Shown piece after piece: positions 39,519 through 48,762 of a stretch of DNA of 64,000 nt. The DNA is taken from positions 1 through 64,000 of the forward strand of contig CAWCIL010000005.1 in NCBI GenBank assembly GCA_963795485.1, given 5' to 3'. A program made the position numbers and the translations under genes. A model generated the notes under the pieces. It made no database searches. It was not told the origin of the DNA and saw only the letters and a program-made list of their open reading frames with translations. Position 1 is the first letter of the stretch, and every line of letters starts with the position of its first letter. The stretch is from AP-15 sp963795485. Its GTDB lineage: Bacteria; Pseudomonadota; Alphaproteobacteria; ATCC43930; CGMCC-115725.

Positions 39519-40541
39519 TCACGCGGCGGCTGGGCGATAAACCTCTTGCCGTCGCAGTATGGCCCATGCGACGCGGGCAGTCTTATTGGCGGCAGCAACT
39601 GATGCCAGCCTTGCTGGTTTGCGTTCAAGGAGCTGTGCGAGCCATGGGAATGCCGCCTTGTTCGTTCTTGCGCGTCGCAGAAGCGCTGTTGCGCCAACAA
39701 CCAGCAGTCTTCGAATGTTGCGATCACCCTGTTTGGTGATGCCGCCCAGCTTTTCTTTTCCACCGCTGCTATTTTGTCGAGGCGTCAGCCCGAGCCATGC
39801 AGAAAATTGACGAGCCGATTTGAACTCAGAGGCGTCTCCAACAGAAGCAGAAATCACGCTGGCCGTTAACGGGCCGACGCCGGGAATTGTCATCAAACGG
39901 CGAGCCGTCGCGTCGGTTCGACACCACTTGAGTATTATCCGATCCAGCTCGGCGATCTTAACGTCGAACTCCTCGAGCTGTTTGCGGATGTGACCGAAGG
40001 CCAGCCTGGCGGCGGTTGGGAGTTCGTCCTTCGCCGAGCGCAACGCCTCGATTGCTGCTCGGACGCCCATGGGACCCCGTGCCGTGACGATACCGAATTC
40101 TGCCAGATGTCCTCTCAGGGCATTGATGAGCGCCGTTCTTTGCCGGACAAGAAGGTCTCGTGTCTTGTGCTGCATCAAGAGCGCCTGCCTTTCGCTGCTT
40201 TTGATCGGAACAAAACGCATTGTTGGGCGCGTAACGGCCTCGCAGATGGCCTCGGCATCGGCGGCATCGTTCTTCCCGCGTTTGACATAGGGCTTAACAT
40301 AGGCGGGCGGCATCAGCTTAACATCGAAGCCGAGGCGCTTGAGTTCACGTCCCCAGTAATGGGCGGTAGCGCAGGCTTCCATGCCGACGAGGCAGCGCGG
40401 AAGCTGCTCGAAATAGTTCAATAGCTGATTACGACGTACCTGGCGGCGAACCAGAACTCGACCGTCAGCATCGATCCCATGCAGTTGAAAGACGTTCTTG
40501 GCCAGATCGAGGCCGATCACTGCGACAATTCCTGTAATCAT
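39519..40541 (-). CDS. IS110-family transposase
   Basis: 340 residues from the ATG at 40541. DEDD-type RuvC-like N-terminus (VIGLDLAKNVFQLHGID, Asp at ~10), MEACATAHYWGREL, KNDAADAEAICEA, and the C-terminal Tnp20 domain (MTIPGVGPLTASVI, FSAWLGLTPRQNSSGGK) with its serine. Family knowledge: recombination guided by a bridge RNA from the non-coding end. Lies inside the DUF736-to-small-gene interval of the mobile block. Intact. Confidence 0.93.
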   Translation of the reverse strand: MITGIVAVIGLDLAKNVFQLHGIDADGRVLVRRQVRRNQLLNYFEQLPRCLVGMEACATAHYWGRELKRLGFDVKLMPPAYVKPYVKRGKNDAADAEAICEAVTRPTMRFVPIKSSERQALLMQHKTRDLLVRQRTALINALRGHLAEFGIVTARGPMGVRAAIEALRSAKDELPTAARLAFGHIRKQLEEFDVKIAELDRIILKWCRTDATARRLMTIPGVGPLTASVISASVGDASEFKSARQFSAWLGLTPRQNSSGGKEKLGGITKQGDRNIRRLLVVGATALLRRARTNKAAFPWLAQLLERKPARLASVAAANKTARVAWAILRRQEVYRPAAA

Positions 40542-40783
40542 GTGAAGCTCATCCGAGTAGGTCTGGGACGATCGGACGTTACCACCCTTGCGTCGAAGCG
40601 GCGGTGGGCCGTCCACATCATCAATTTTACCGCGCGGGTGAGCGCGCCAGCGCGCGCCGGTCTTGATGCGCACGCGACAAAATCGGCACCCCCGCGCCCC
40701 GCTGCGCGGCGCCTGCGGCGTCCTTGACCCAGCCCAGCCCGGCATGGCGCCCGCCTCCCGTCTTTGCGACGGAAGGAGTCACG

Positions 40784-40978
40784 ATGATCACCCTCTACGA
40801 CCATATCAACGAGCTGCGGGCCGAGCTGCGCGGCTGCTACTTTACGCGCCGCGAGCGCGCCGCCCTCCGGGCCGAGTTCGCCAATACCATCGCCCGCCAA
40901 GCCGAGCTCGACCGCGCATTCGACGACGCCCTGGAGGCGCTGCCGGATCCTACCGAGCAGATCGGGGCCGCCGCGTAA
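40784..40978 (+). CDS. Small hypothetical protein of the mobile block (64 aa)
   Basis: The ATG at 40784 has GGAAGGAG seven bases upstream, a strong site. Helical and charged (YDHINELRAELRG, TRRERAALRAEFANTIARQ), acidic end. No domain recognised. Its regular position suggests an element gene cut off from DUF736 by the IS110 insertion. Confidence 0.65.
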   Translation: MITLYDHINELRAELRGCYFTRRERAALRAEFANTIARQAELDRAFDDALEALPDPTEQIGAAA

Positions 40979-41097
40979 GCGGCCCCTTCCCTCTTCCGCT
41001 GCTCTTCACGATCTACGCAACGAGATGCTACCATCCGGGTACTGACATCGGCAGTGCAGCAAGCAAAACTAGGGCGAGAGGAAGAGCTAGGTACAAT

Positions 41098-41739
41098 ATG
41101 ATCCGTACCCCAAGGTCATACAATGCGGAACGGATCCGCCACCTCAGCGCAACGACGATCGCATATTACGATCGGTTTGCGCGTGCTTTCTGGGACGGTA
41201 CGAAACACCACGATGTCAGTCAGAACTACCTGGCATTCCTCAATGCGATCGAGGGCGGGTCACCTTATTCGATTCTTGACCTCGGTTGCGGACCCGGTCG
41301 CGATCTCAGTCACTTTCGATCCTTGGGACATGAAGCCGTCGGGCTCGATGGATCTCAGCAGTTCGTTGCCATGGCGCGCGCACATTCAGGATGCGAGATC
41401 CTGCACCAGGATTTACTTTCTATGCGATTGCCGGGGAGCCGCTTTGATGGGATTTTTGCCAATGCCTCGCTGTTCCATGTCCCGAGCCAGAAATTGCCGA
41501 GGGTTCTGCTGGAACTGTTCAGAACGTTGAAGCCGCGCGGTGTCCTGTTCTCGTCAAATCCACGAGGAAACAACGAAGAGGGCTTCAGCGACGATCGCTA
41601 TGCCTGCTTCTTCGACCTCGACACCTGGTGCGATTATGTGACTTCGGCTGGTTTCGTCGAGCTGGACCATTACTATCGACCGCCTGGCCTACCGCGAGAC
41701 AGGCAGCCCTGGCTCGCGACCGTTTGGCGCAAGACATAG
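41098..41739 (+). CDS. Class I SAM-dependent methyltransferase
   Basis: 213 residues. Motif I ILDLGCGPGRDL (~60-71), acidic post-I VGLDGSQQF, motif II-like FDGIFANASLFHVP and C-terminal strands. Substrate cannot be told. A Shine-Dalgarno-like GAGGAAGAG precedes the ATG. Followed after 16 bases by the ABC-F gene, probably in one operon. Confidence 0.82.
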   Translation: MIRTPRSYNAERIRHLSATTIAYYDRFARAFWDGTKHHDVSQNYLAFLNAIEGGSPYSILDLGCGPGRDLSHFRSLGHEAVGLDGSQQFVAMARAHSGCEILHQDLLSMRLPGSRFDGIFANASLFHVPSQKLPRVLLELFRTLKPRGVLFSSNPRGNNEEGFSDDRYACFFDLDTWCDYVTSAGFVELDHYYRPPGLPRDRQPWLATVWRKT

Positions 41740-41755
41740 CGCGAGAGGCTGCGAC

Positions 41756-43591
41756 ATGCCGCTCCCATTGCTCGCGCTGCAGGACATCAGCCTGACCTTT
41801 GGGGTGGTGCCGCTGCTATCCGGCGCGGCTCTGACCGTGGCGGCTGGTGACAGGATCTGCCTAGTCGGCCGTAACGGTTCCGGAAAATCAACTTTGCTGC
41901 GCATCGCCGCCGGACTGGTACATCCCGACGCCGGAGGACGCTTCGCCCAGCCTGGCGCAACCATTCAATACCTGTCGCAGGAACCCGATTTGCACGGCTT
42001 CAGCGCCGTGCTCGATTATGTCGAGGCCGGGTTTGACGCCGCGGCGACCGACGGTCGCCACCGGGCGCTGTATCTGCTCAAGGAACTCGGTCTTGCAGGC
42101 GACGAGGACCCCGCATCCTTGTCCGGCGGCGAGGCGCGCCGCGCCGCGCTGGCGCGTGCAATGGCGCCCTCCCCCGACATCCTGCTGCTCGACGAGCCGA
42201 CCAATCATCTCGACCTGCCCGGTATCGAGTGGCTGGAGCGGGAGCTGGCCGAGATGCGTTCCGGCATCGTGCTGGTCAGCCATGACCGCCGGCTGCTCGA
42301 ACGGTTCTCGCGAAGCACGGTATGGCTCGACCGCGGCATTACCCGCACGCTGCACGAGGGTTTTGCCACATTCGAGGCGTGGCGCGATGCGATACTCGAA
42401 CAGGAAACCAGCGAACAGCACAAGCTCGGCCGCAAGATCGCGATGGAGGAGGACTGGCTGCGCTACGGCGTGACCGCGCGGCGCACACGCAACCAGCGGC
42501 GGCTCGGCGAGTTGCAGGCGCTGCGCCGCCGGCGTCGAGAGCACCGCGCCACCATTGGGGATGCCTGGCTCGAAGCGGCACAGGCCGATTTGTCCGGCCG
42601 CCTCGTCGCGACCGCGGAGGGGATCTCCAAAGCTTATGGCGATCACCTGATCGTGCGGAGATTCTCGGTGCGGATCATGCGAGGCGACCGGGTTGGCATT
42701 GTCGGCCCGAACGGCGCCGGCAAAACGACCTTGCTCAACCTGCTGACCGGCGTACTCGCCCCTGATGTCGGCGTCGTCCGGCTCGGCACCAACCTAGCGA
42801 AAGTTGTGCTCGACCAGCGGCGGGAGAGCCTGGACCCGCAACAGACCTTGGCCGACGCACTGACCGACGGGAGCGGCGACGCGGTAACGGTAGGCGGCCA
42901 AAGCCGGCATGTGATCGGCTACATGAAGGACTTCCTGTTTCGCCCCGAGCAAGCCCGCACTCCGGTCGGCGTGCTGTCCGGCGGCGAGCGGGCCAGGCTC
43001 ACACTGGCACGCGCCTTCGCTCGACCGTCGAACCTGCTGGTGCTCGACGAGCCGACCAATGACCTCGATCTCGAAACCCTCGACCTGTTGCAGGAGAAAC
43101 TGGCCGAGTACGCCGGCACGGTGCTGCTGGTCAGCCACGATCGCGACTTCCTCGATCGCGTCGTGACATCGGTCATCGCCAGCGAAGGCAACGGCCGCTG
43201 GATCGAGTACGCCGGCGGCTACACCGACATGCTGGCGCAGCGAGCAGCGGCAGGGCGCGACCCGCTATCGGCCACAGTTCGGGCCGTCAAGCCATCCGCA
43301 CCGGACCTCCAACGTAAACGGTCAACGGCTCGCCGTTTGCCCCGGATGAACTTCAATGATCAACGGGCGCTGGAAACCCTGCCGGACCAGATCGCAGCGT
43401 TCCAAACGCAGATAGCGCGACTGAACGCGGTCCTGGCCGACCCGGATTTGTACGCCCGCGACGCGGCGCAGTTCCGCGCTGCAACGCAGGCCCTCGCCAT
43501 CGCGCGCCAAGCACTGGCCGCAGCCGAGGAGCGGTGGCTGAGACTGGAGTTGCTCCGCGAGGAGATCGAAGCAGCCGGTCCACGGTCGTGA
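41756..43591 (+). CDS. ABC-F ATPase, Uup/EttA-like
   Basis: 611 residues, no membrane segments. Two nucleotide-binding domains: Walker A GRNGSGKST (~37) and GPNGAGKTT (~320); signatures LSGGEARR and LSGGERAR; Walker B LLLDEPTNHLDL and LVLDEPTNDLDL. The C-terminal coiled coil (~545-605) fits Uup. ABC-F proteins act on the ribosome or DNA repair; this one may clear stalled ribosomes or tolerate precise-excision intermediates. Intact. Confidence 0.92.
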   Translation: MPLPLLALQDISLTFGVVPLLSGAALTVAAGDRICLVGRNGSGKSTLLRIAAGLVHPDAGGRFAQPGATIQYLSQEPDLHGFSAVLDYVEAGFDAAATDGRHRALYLLKELGLAGDEDPASLSGGEARRAALARAMAPSPDILLLDEPTNHLDLPGIEWLERELAEMRSGIVLVSHDRRLLERFSRSTVWLDRGITRTLHEGFATFEAWRDAILEQETSEQHKLGRKIAMEEDWLRYGVTARRTRNQRRLGELQALRRRRREHRATIGDAWLEAAQADLSGRLVATAEGISKAYGDHLIVRRFSVRIMRGDRVGIVGPNGAGKTTLLNLLTGVLAPDVGVVRLGTNLAKVVLDQRRESLDPQQTLADALTDGSGDAVTVGGQSRHVIGYMKDFLFRPEQARTPVGVLSGGERARLTLARAFARPSNLLVLDEPTNDLDLETLDLLQEKLAEYAGTVLLVSHDRDFLDRVVTSVIASEGNGRWIEYAGGYTDMLAQRAAAGRDPLSATVRAVKPSAPDLQRKRSTARRLPRMNFNDQRALETLPDQIAAFQTQIARLNAVLADPDLYARDAAQFRAATQALAIARQALAAAEERWLRLELLREEIEAAGPRS

Positions 43592-44216
43592 TGCTTGGAG
43601 CGTCGTCACTGTGCGGCCGCACGGCCCAAGCTCGCCCGTGGAAGCCGAAAACCAGCATTCACGATGCTCCCGTCCGACGAGCGAGCGAAAGGAATCCTCA
43701 TCAGCCTGGCCCTCGTGCTTAGCCGTGACACGGAAATGCCCGCAAGGGATGGATGACGGTTGTGGGTCGCGGGTGGCTGATGCGAACGGGGGATCGAATA
43801 AGCGAGGGCTCTCGCCGGACCTTGTCGTCGCGGACGAGCAACGGCGAGGTCGGGTGGCGGTCCCCTTAAACGCCGCAATGCGCCTCGATTCGATCCCCGT
43901 CGGGGTCGACCGGGAAGGCGGCGCAATCGTCGGCGCCGTAGCTTGGCGCTCGTTGTCGGAGATTTGCCGGCGGGCGTGGGCGCCGGCCCGGGTCGAGTGG
44001 AATCCGGCGGTTTGGGCCGGTGGCCCCACGAAAGCGGCTTTGCGATGGGGCGCGCCCCATGTATGGGCTCGAGCGGCGGCGGCTTTGCCGGCGACATGGC
44101 GGCAGATTCCATACGTCGTCCTGCGTCTGGCAACCCTTGCACCAGGTTCCCTCAGAGAGAACAATGAGCCATAATGCAACAAAATCGCGGTCACGCCGCC
44201 AACGGGAAAGAGTGCC
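43592..44216. other. Spacer without a supported gene
   Basis: 625 bases. A plus-strand frame of 187 codons (43611-44174) has arginine/proline-rich shadow composition and no ribosome binding site. Nothing else is seen except the start region of the SDR gene. Confidence 0.45.
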
Positions 44217-45035
44217 ATGGACCTCGGATTGCAGGACAAGCATGCGATCGTGACCGGCGGCAGTCGGGGCATCGGCAAAGCCATCGCGCGGGAATTGGCT
44301 CGTGAAGGGGTCGATGTGGCGATCGTCGCCCGAAACAAGGCGGATCTCGAGGCGACGGCACGGGAGTTGGCGGCCGAGACCAACCGGCGCATCCTTCCCC
44401 TCGCCGCCGATGTCACCAGCAAAGAGCAGGTGGACCGGGCGGTCGCCGAGGCGGCACGGCAGCTGGGCGGGCTGCACATCCTGGTGAACAGCGGGTCCGC
44501 GCCCGGGGGCTCGACCACCGCGACCGGCCCGATCGAAACCGTCGTCGACGAGGATTTGATCGAGGATTTCAACGTGAAATATGTCGGAGCGCTGCGCTGT
44601 TCCCGCGCCGTCATCCCGTTCATGAAGACGGCAGGCTGGGGCCGCATCATCAACATCAGCGGCGGCAACGCCCGCAACGCCGGCAATCTCAGCGGCGGCG
44701 CCCGCAATGCCGGCCTGGTGCACATGACAAAGACGCTGGCCGTCCAACTGGGCCGTCATGGGATTACGGTCAATTGCATCCACCCCGGCACGACCCGCAC
44801 CGAGCGCACGCCGAGCCTGGTTGCCGCCCGCGGCGCCCAGCTGGGCGTATCCCCGGAAGAAGCGGAGCGGCGGGACTTCGCTCCGGATTCGCCGCGCGGC
44901 AATGCCATCTGCCGCATGGTGGACGCTGCGGAGGTCGCGTTCGTCGCGGTATTCCTGGCCTCGGACAAGGCCTGGGCGGTCTCCGGCGAGCTGGTGGCGG
45001 CAGGCGGCGGAGCCGGGCGGTCGGTATATTACTGA
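44217..45035 (+). CDS. Short-chain dehydrogenase/reductase lacking the catalytic Tyr and Lys
   Basis: 272 residues. Rossmann motif TGGSRGIGKAIA (~14-25), LVNSG, IINISGGNARNAG with the Ser. The YxxxK segment is replaced: SGGARNAGLVHMTKTLA aligns Gly and Asn with the usual Tyr and Lys. Reductase chemistry by the normal route is doubtful; it may use another base or have a binding role. Upstream of the epimerase gene on the same strand (gap ~180), so perhaps one pathway. Confidence 0.85.
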   Translation: MDLGLQDKHAIVTGGSRGIGKAIARELAREGVDVAIVARNKADLEATARELAAETNRRILPLAADVTSKEQVDRAVAEAARQLGGLHILVNSGSAPGGSTTATGPIETVVDEDLIEDFNVKYVGALRCSRAVIPFMKTAGWGRIINISGGNARNAGNLSGGARNAGLVHMTKTLAVQLGRHGITVNCIHPGTTRTERTPSLVAARGAQLGVSPEEAERRDFAPDSPRGNAICRMVDAAEVAFVAVFLASDKAWAVSGELVAAGGGAGRSVYY

Positions 45036-45645
45036 GCAGCAACTCGAATACGCATCCGAAATACGTGACTTTGCGGGCGGGCGGCGGCGGGCCATTCCGT
45101 TCCCCCTCGTTCGGTCAGGGTGCAGTGCGCAAGGTTCTCCTGTTCTATGCCGGCAGAGCGCTCCAGCGTGCATGGGTTTTGCCGGGCGACAAGAGCCAAA
45201 TGGCGGAGATGGCAATGAAGGTGCTTCTGACAGGAGGGTCGGGAGATCTCGGCCAGACCCTCGTCCCCAGGTTGCTCGACAGGGGTGATACGCCCGTCAT
45301 TCTGGATGTTCGGGCACCACGAGATCTGAAGCCGGGAGCGGTGTTTACCAAGGGATCTATTCTCGACCGGCCGAAGCTGACGAAAACATTTCGTGGTTGC
45401 GATTGCATTGTTCATATCGCCGCCTGGCACGGAATCCACGAGGATCGCGGCGAGAGAAATGCATACGATTTCTTTGACCTGAATGTCCGCGGCACCTTCG
45501 AGGTCTTCGAAGCCGCCGCTTCGCTCGGCATCGACAAGATCGTCCACGACCAGTGTCTATCGGCCGGATATCACGATACGGGAGCAGCAAAATTCTGGCC
45601 GAATTGATTGCCGAGGATTACCGAAAACATCGCAATATGAATGTG

Positions 45646-46779
45646 TCTCCCTATCCAGCTAGCACAGGTTCGGCAACTGTCACGGGCATCCGTCGGTTTC
45701 GCGTAGCCCCGGCTGCCATACCGCCGGCCGTGAGCTGGTCATAGGTTATCGTGGCGCATTCGACAGCGCGCCGGATGAGATACCGGTCGAGGCCCTCGGG
45801 CAGGTTGCGTCGGTTGAAGCGATACGCCCATTCCCGGAGGTAGCGCGGCAGGTGCTTGGCGCTGACGCCGTGATGGGTTCCGACCAGCCAGGCTTTGATG
45901 TTGCTGAAGAGCGTATGGATGATCGGGAAGAATTCGCCCGCATTGGCGCCGGCGCCCTGGGTCACCGGGGTGTGTTTCAGGTGTTCGCCAAGGGTGGCGT
46001 CGCGCCCCTGGTATCCTTTGAAGCCGTCGGTCAGGAGGTGCGAGCGAGCCTCGATATTGGCCTTGAGGAACGCCCCGAGCTCGGCGCCGGTCGCGGCCGG
46101 CAGCACGGCGATGCGGGCATTCCCGGCATAGAAGCCGTGCTGGCGCTTCACCGCGTGGCCGTGCTTGCCCTTCTTGTTCTTGGGCGCCGGCACCTTCTCG
46201 ACCGCCACGACGACCAGGCTCTTGTCGGGGTTTTCCGTGCTTCGTCCAGGACTTGACGGATCGCCCCTGCCGCCGATGAAGCTCTCGTCCGCTTCGAGAA
46301 AGCCGCTGAGCGGGTGAGCGGGATCCTCGCTGAGGGCGTGGCGCAGCTTGTGCGCTATCGTCCAGGCCGTCTGGTAGGCGACGCCCAGCTCACGCTGCAG
46401 AAACTTGGCCGAGACCCCGCGCTTGTCGCGGCCCAGCAGATAGGCGGCGAGGAACCATTTCGGCAGGTCCGTCTGCGTCCGGTGGAACACGGTCCCTGAG
46501 GTCACCAATTCCTGATGATGGCAAGTGCCGCACTCGTAGACCCGTGGCCGCCGCCCCTTCAGGCGCCAAGCCTCGCGGCCGCCGCACTTCGCGCAGACGT
46601 AGCCACCCGGCCAGCGAAGCCCGGCGAGATGCTCGATGCACTGCTCTTCCGAGCCGAACCGAGACACAAACTCGAGTAACCCGCCCATCCACGCCTCCAT
46701 GATCAATTCGCGGATTCTACTCACGAACGAACAGGTCGGCAAGAACATTCAGTGAACCTGTGCTATCTGGATAGGGAGA
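45646..46779 (-). mobile_element. IS1595-family insertion sequence
   Basis: 1,134 bases. Terminal inverted repeats of 26 bases with one mismatch: TCTCCCTATCCAG at 45646 onward and its inverse ending 46779, with inner arm AGCACAGGTTC. One transposase gene fills it. No 8-base target duplication was found (TGAATGTG left, TTATTCCA right). Confidence 0.85.
45651..46700 (-). CDS. IS1595-family transposase
   Basis: 349 residues from 46700. N-terminal zinc ribbon (CAKCGG ... CGTCHHQ), then the ISXO2-like DDE core: GFLEADESFIGG (first Asp), LLTDGFKGYQG (second Asp), HTLFSNIKAWLVGTHHGVS, with Asn/His/Glu region. Intact; the stop lies within the terminal repeat. Confidence 0.92.
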   Translation of the reverse strand: MEAWMGGLLEFVSRFGSEEQCIEHLAGLRWPGGYVCAKCGGREAWRLKGRRPRVYECGTCHHQELVTSGTVFHRTQTDLPKWFLAAYLLGRDKRGVSAKFLQRELGVAYQTAWTIAHKLRHALSEDPAHPLSGFLEADESFIGGRGDPSSPGRSTENPDKSLVVVAVEKVPAPKNKKGKHGHAVKRQHGFYAGNARIAVLPAATGAELGAFLKANIEARSHLLTDGFKGYQGRDATLGEHLKHTPVTQGAGANAGEFFPIIHTLFSNIKAWLVGTHHGVSAKHLPRYLREWAYRFNRRNLPEGLDRYLIRRAVECATITYDQLTAGGMAAGATRNRRMPVTVAEPVLAG

Positions 46780-47290
46780 TTATTCCATACTGGAATCGCG
46801 AGGTGTACGCCAGCTTTAGCGACTGGGCCCGGTGGTTTTGGAAAGGAGCGGTGCACATCGATGATGTTGCCGCGGCGGTTATTTTAAGTCTGGATCTCAT
46901 CTTTCGGCAACACATCGATCGTCAGCTCGTCCTTACGCTCGACAGCGCCTATCAATACACAGATGCCGACCTTGCCGACTGGGATGCCGAGGAGCCAGGT
47001 TCGACCTTCAAGAAATACTATCCCGAATATTACGATCTGGCGCTTTCTCACGGGCTCGATCCGGCCTCGAAGCCGACCAGGCTCGATATTTCCGAGACGG
47101 TTCGCTGGCTAGGCTACAAGCCTTCCTATAGCCTGGCGAGCTTGTTGTCGGAACTGGGAGCCTATGGCGACAGCAGCCCGCCGCGACTTGGCGAGGCATA
47201 GAGAGGCCCATGCTCCGGCCCGCACGCCCGACAGCATTGGCAGATTAAGTCGAGGCTCGCTTAATGACGCCGGCAGGCTCGCGAGCGCGA

Positions 47291-48310
47291 CTACGGGTCG
47301 CCGATCCGGTACGCGCGGACCGCGGTATCGTGGAACAGGGCGGCCCGCTCGGCGGCCGACCAGTTGTGCGACAAGCGCTTACAGGCGTTGAAGAAAACGT
47401 GGTGCGAGAACGACACTTTATCGACCGGGAAGTTGCTCTCGAACATGCAGCGCTCGGGGCCGAACTGGTCGATGCAATAGGTCATGATCGGCGTCATCGA
47501 CGCCGCCAATTCTTCTGAGCCGATCGGCTTGGCGCGAGCATGCCAGTCGAACCCGAGCCTCGGCATCCCAATGCCGCCCAGCTTGAGGTTGACGTTGCGG
47601 CACTGGGCTACGACCGCGAGCCCACGCCGCCAGGCTGCTAAGACCTCGTCGTCGCGGTTGCCGTAAGGGCCGACCCGCTGCAAGCCGCCGAGATGATTCA
47701 GGACGATGGTCAGGTCGGGGACCGCTCGGGCGAAGTCGGCGAGCTCGGGCAGTTGCGGAAAGCACACCCCGGTATCCAAAGAGAGACCCATGCGTGCCAG
47801 CACCCGCGCGCCGGCGCGATATTCGGGGCTGGCCAGCACCCCTTCTCGTTCCCGGTTTTCGACCTCGGGATGCGGGTCCCATGTCACCGTATGGCGGATG
47901 CCGCGAAACCGATTGGGGCTGGCGGCTTGCAGAGCCTCCAGCACGGGCGCCACCCGGTCTGCGAGCTTCAGATCGGCATTGCCGACGATCGCCGCTGCCG
48001 CCCGGCACGGGCCGTAGAGCCCGGTGGCGCCGGCTGCTGCCAGGCCCTGCACGAACTCGACCTCGCCGACCGGGCGCAGCTCGACCGGCCCGTCGGGGCG
48101 GTACATCGATCGCGCCTCGATAAAGACCGTGGAACGCACGTTGTGACCGCAGTTCACATCGGCGGCGAGCTCAGGCAGCAGATAGCGCTGGTAGGGAATG
48201 CGCTCGGAGCGGAAATCCCAGAAATGATGGTGCGGATCGCAGATCGGGATCTCCGGCTCTAGGGTCGGCTCCCGGGTCAGGGCGAGCCAGTCGTTTCCTC
48301 CGTATGGCAT
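47291..48310 (-). CDS. Amidohydrolase-2 family protein
   Basis: 339 residues. TIM-barrel metal-dependent hydrolase of the 2-pyrone/4-hydroxyphthalate-type group: CDPHHHFWD (~24-32) with metal ligands, VLNHLGG (~205), NVNLKLGGIG and the late Asp in MFESNFPVDK. Such enzymes hydrolyse lactones or decarboxylate. Convergent with the epimerase remnant; substrate unknown. Confidence 0.85.
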   Translation of the reverse strand: MPYGGNDWLALTREPTLEPEIPICDPHHHFWDFRSERIPYQRYLLPELAADVNCGHNVRSTVFIEARSMYRPDGPVELRPVGEVEFVQGLAAAGATGLYGPCRAAAAIVGNADLKLADRVAPVLEALQAASPNRFRGIRHTVTWDPHPEVENREREGVLASPEYRAGARVLARMGLSLDTGVCFPQLPELADFARAVPDLTIVLNHLGGLQRVGPYGNRDDEVLAAWRRGLAVVAQCRNVNLKLGGIGMPRLGFDWHARAKPIGSEELAASMTPIMTYCIDQFGPERCMFESNFPVDKVSFSHHVFFNACKRLSHNWSAAERAALFHDTAVRAYRIGDP

Positions 48311-48529
48311 CGGCGCCTCCTTGGCCGGTGTTGATTTTCCGCCGCGTCACGCGACAGCATAGGGAGGCGGCGGCGGCCGAACAATCTTCCGGAGGGAGGG
48401 GCTGCAATGATTGTCGGAAAGCGGGCAAGTTCAAATATCGGGTCAACGCCGACTGGGCGAAATTGCCGGATGGCTGGTCGTGCAAAGACGTCGGCGAGGT
48501 CGGGGTCGATGCCAGCGCCACGACAGCAA

Positions 48530-48760
48530 TAGCGCGATGCCATCCTCGTGCCGGGTCAGCGCGGCGATGTCGAGCTGGGCCAATTCGGAGGGCCGCAGCG
48601 CCGCCGCGAAACCGACGAGCAGCAGGGCGCGGTCGTGCAGCCCGGGCAAGGTGTCGGGATCGCCCGCAAGGCCGCGCGCAACAACTCGACGACGAGCGCG
48701 GTCTTCTCGGAGCGGCCGGCGGTGGGCGCGGCGGATCCCGGCAAAGGTCGCCGACACAGG
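48530..48760 (-). pseudogene. Tyrosine recombinase fragment
   Basis: Reading minus from ~48,760: EKTALVVELLRAALRAIP in one frame continues as LHDRALLLVGFAAALRPSEL and DIAALTRHEDGIALLL in another, the middle of an XerC-type catalytic domain including the first catalytic Arg. The N-terminal and last parts (HxxR, Tyr) are missing. ATGATTGTCGGA, a motif also found near the intact recombinase, lies at 48407-48418. Confidence 0.65.
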
Positions 48761-48762
48761 GG

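Larger units (their letters stand above)
45215..47201 (+). pseudogene. NAD-dependent epimerase/dehydratase, interrupted by IS1595 element and frameshifted
   Basis: The N-terminal part begins MKVLLTGGSGDLGQTLV (45215, GGAG upstream), with the Rossmann fold and IVHIAAWHG. The frame slips near 45,545, where KIVH should continue into SIGRISRYGSSKILAELI, carrying YxxxK-like SRYGSSK. The reading then stops at the IS1595 left end (45646). The remaining ~140 residues resume after the right end at ~46,780 (IPYWNREVYASFSDWARWFW, VHIDDVAAAV) and stop at 47201. The gene is therefore inactive as assembled. Confidence 0.8.

Noticed and set aside
39391..40630. ATCAATTTTAC direct repeat as a target duplication of the IS110 element
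   Set aside because: IS110-type elements do not usually make such duplications, and the flanking bases differ at once; kept only as a possible end marker.
43611..44174. Plus-strand frame of 187 codons
   Set aside because: Composition is of shadow type, there is no ribosome binding site, and no protein family features are seen.
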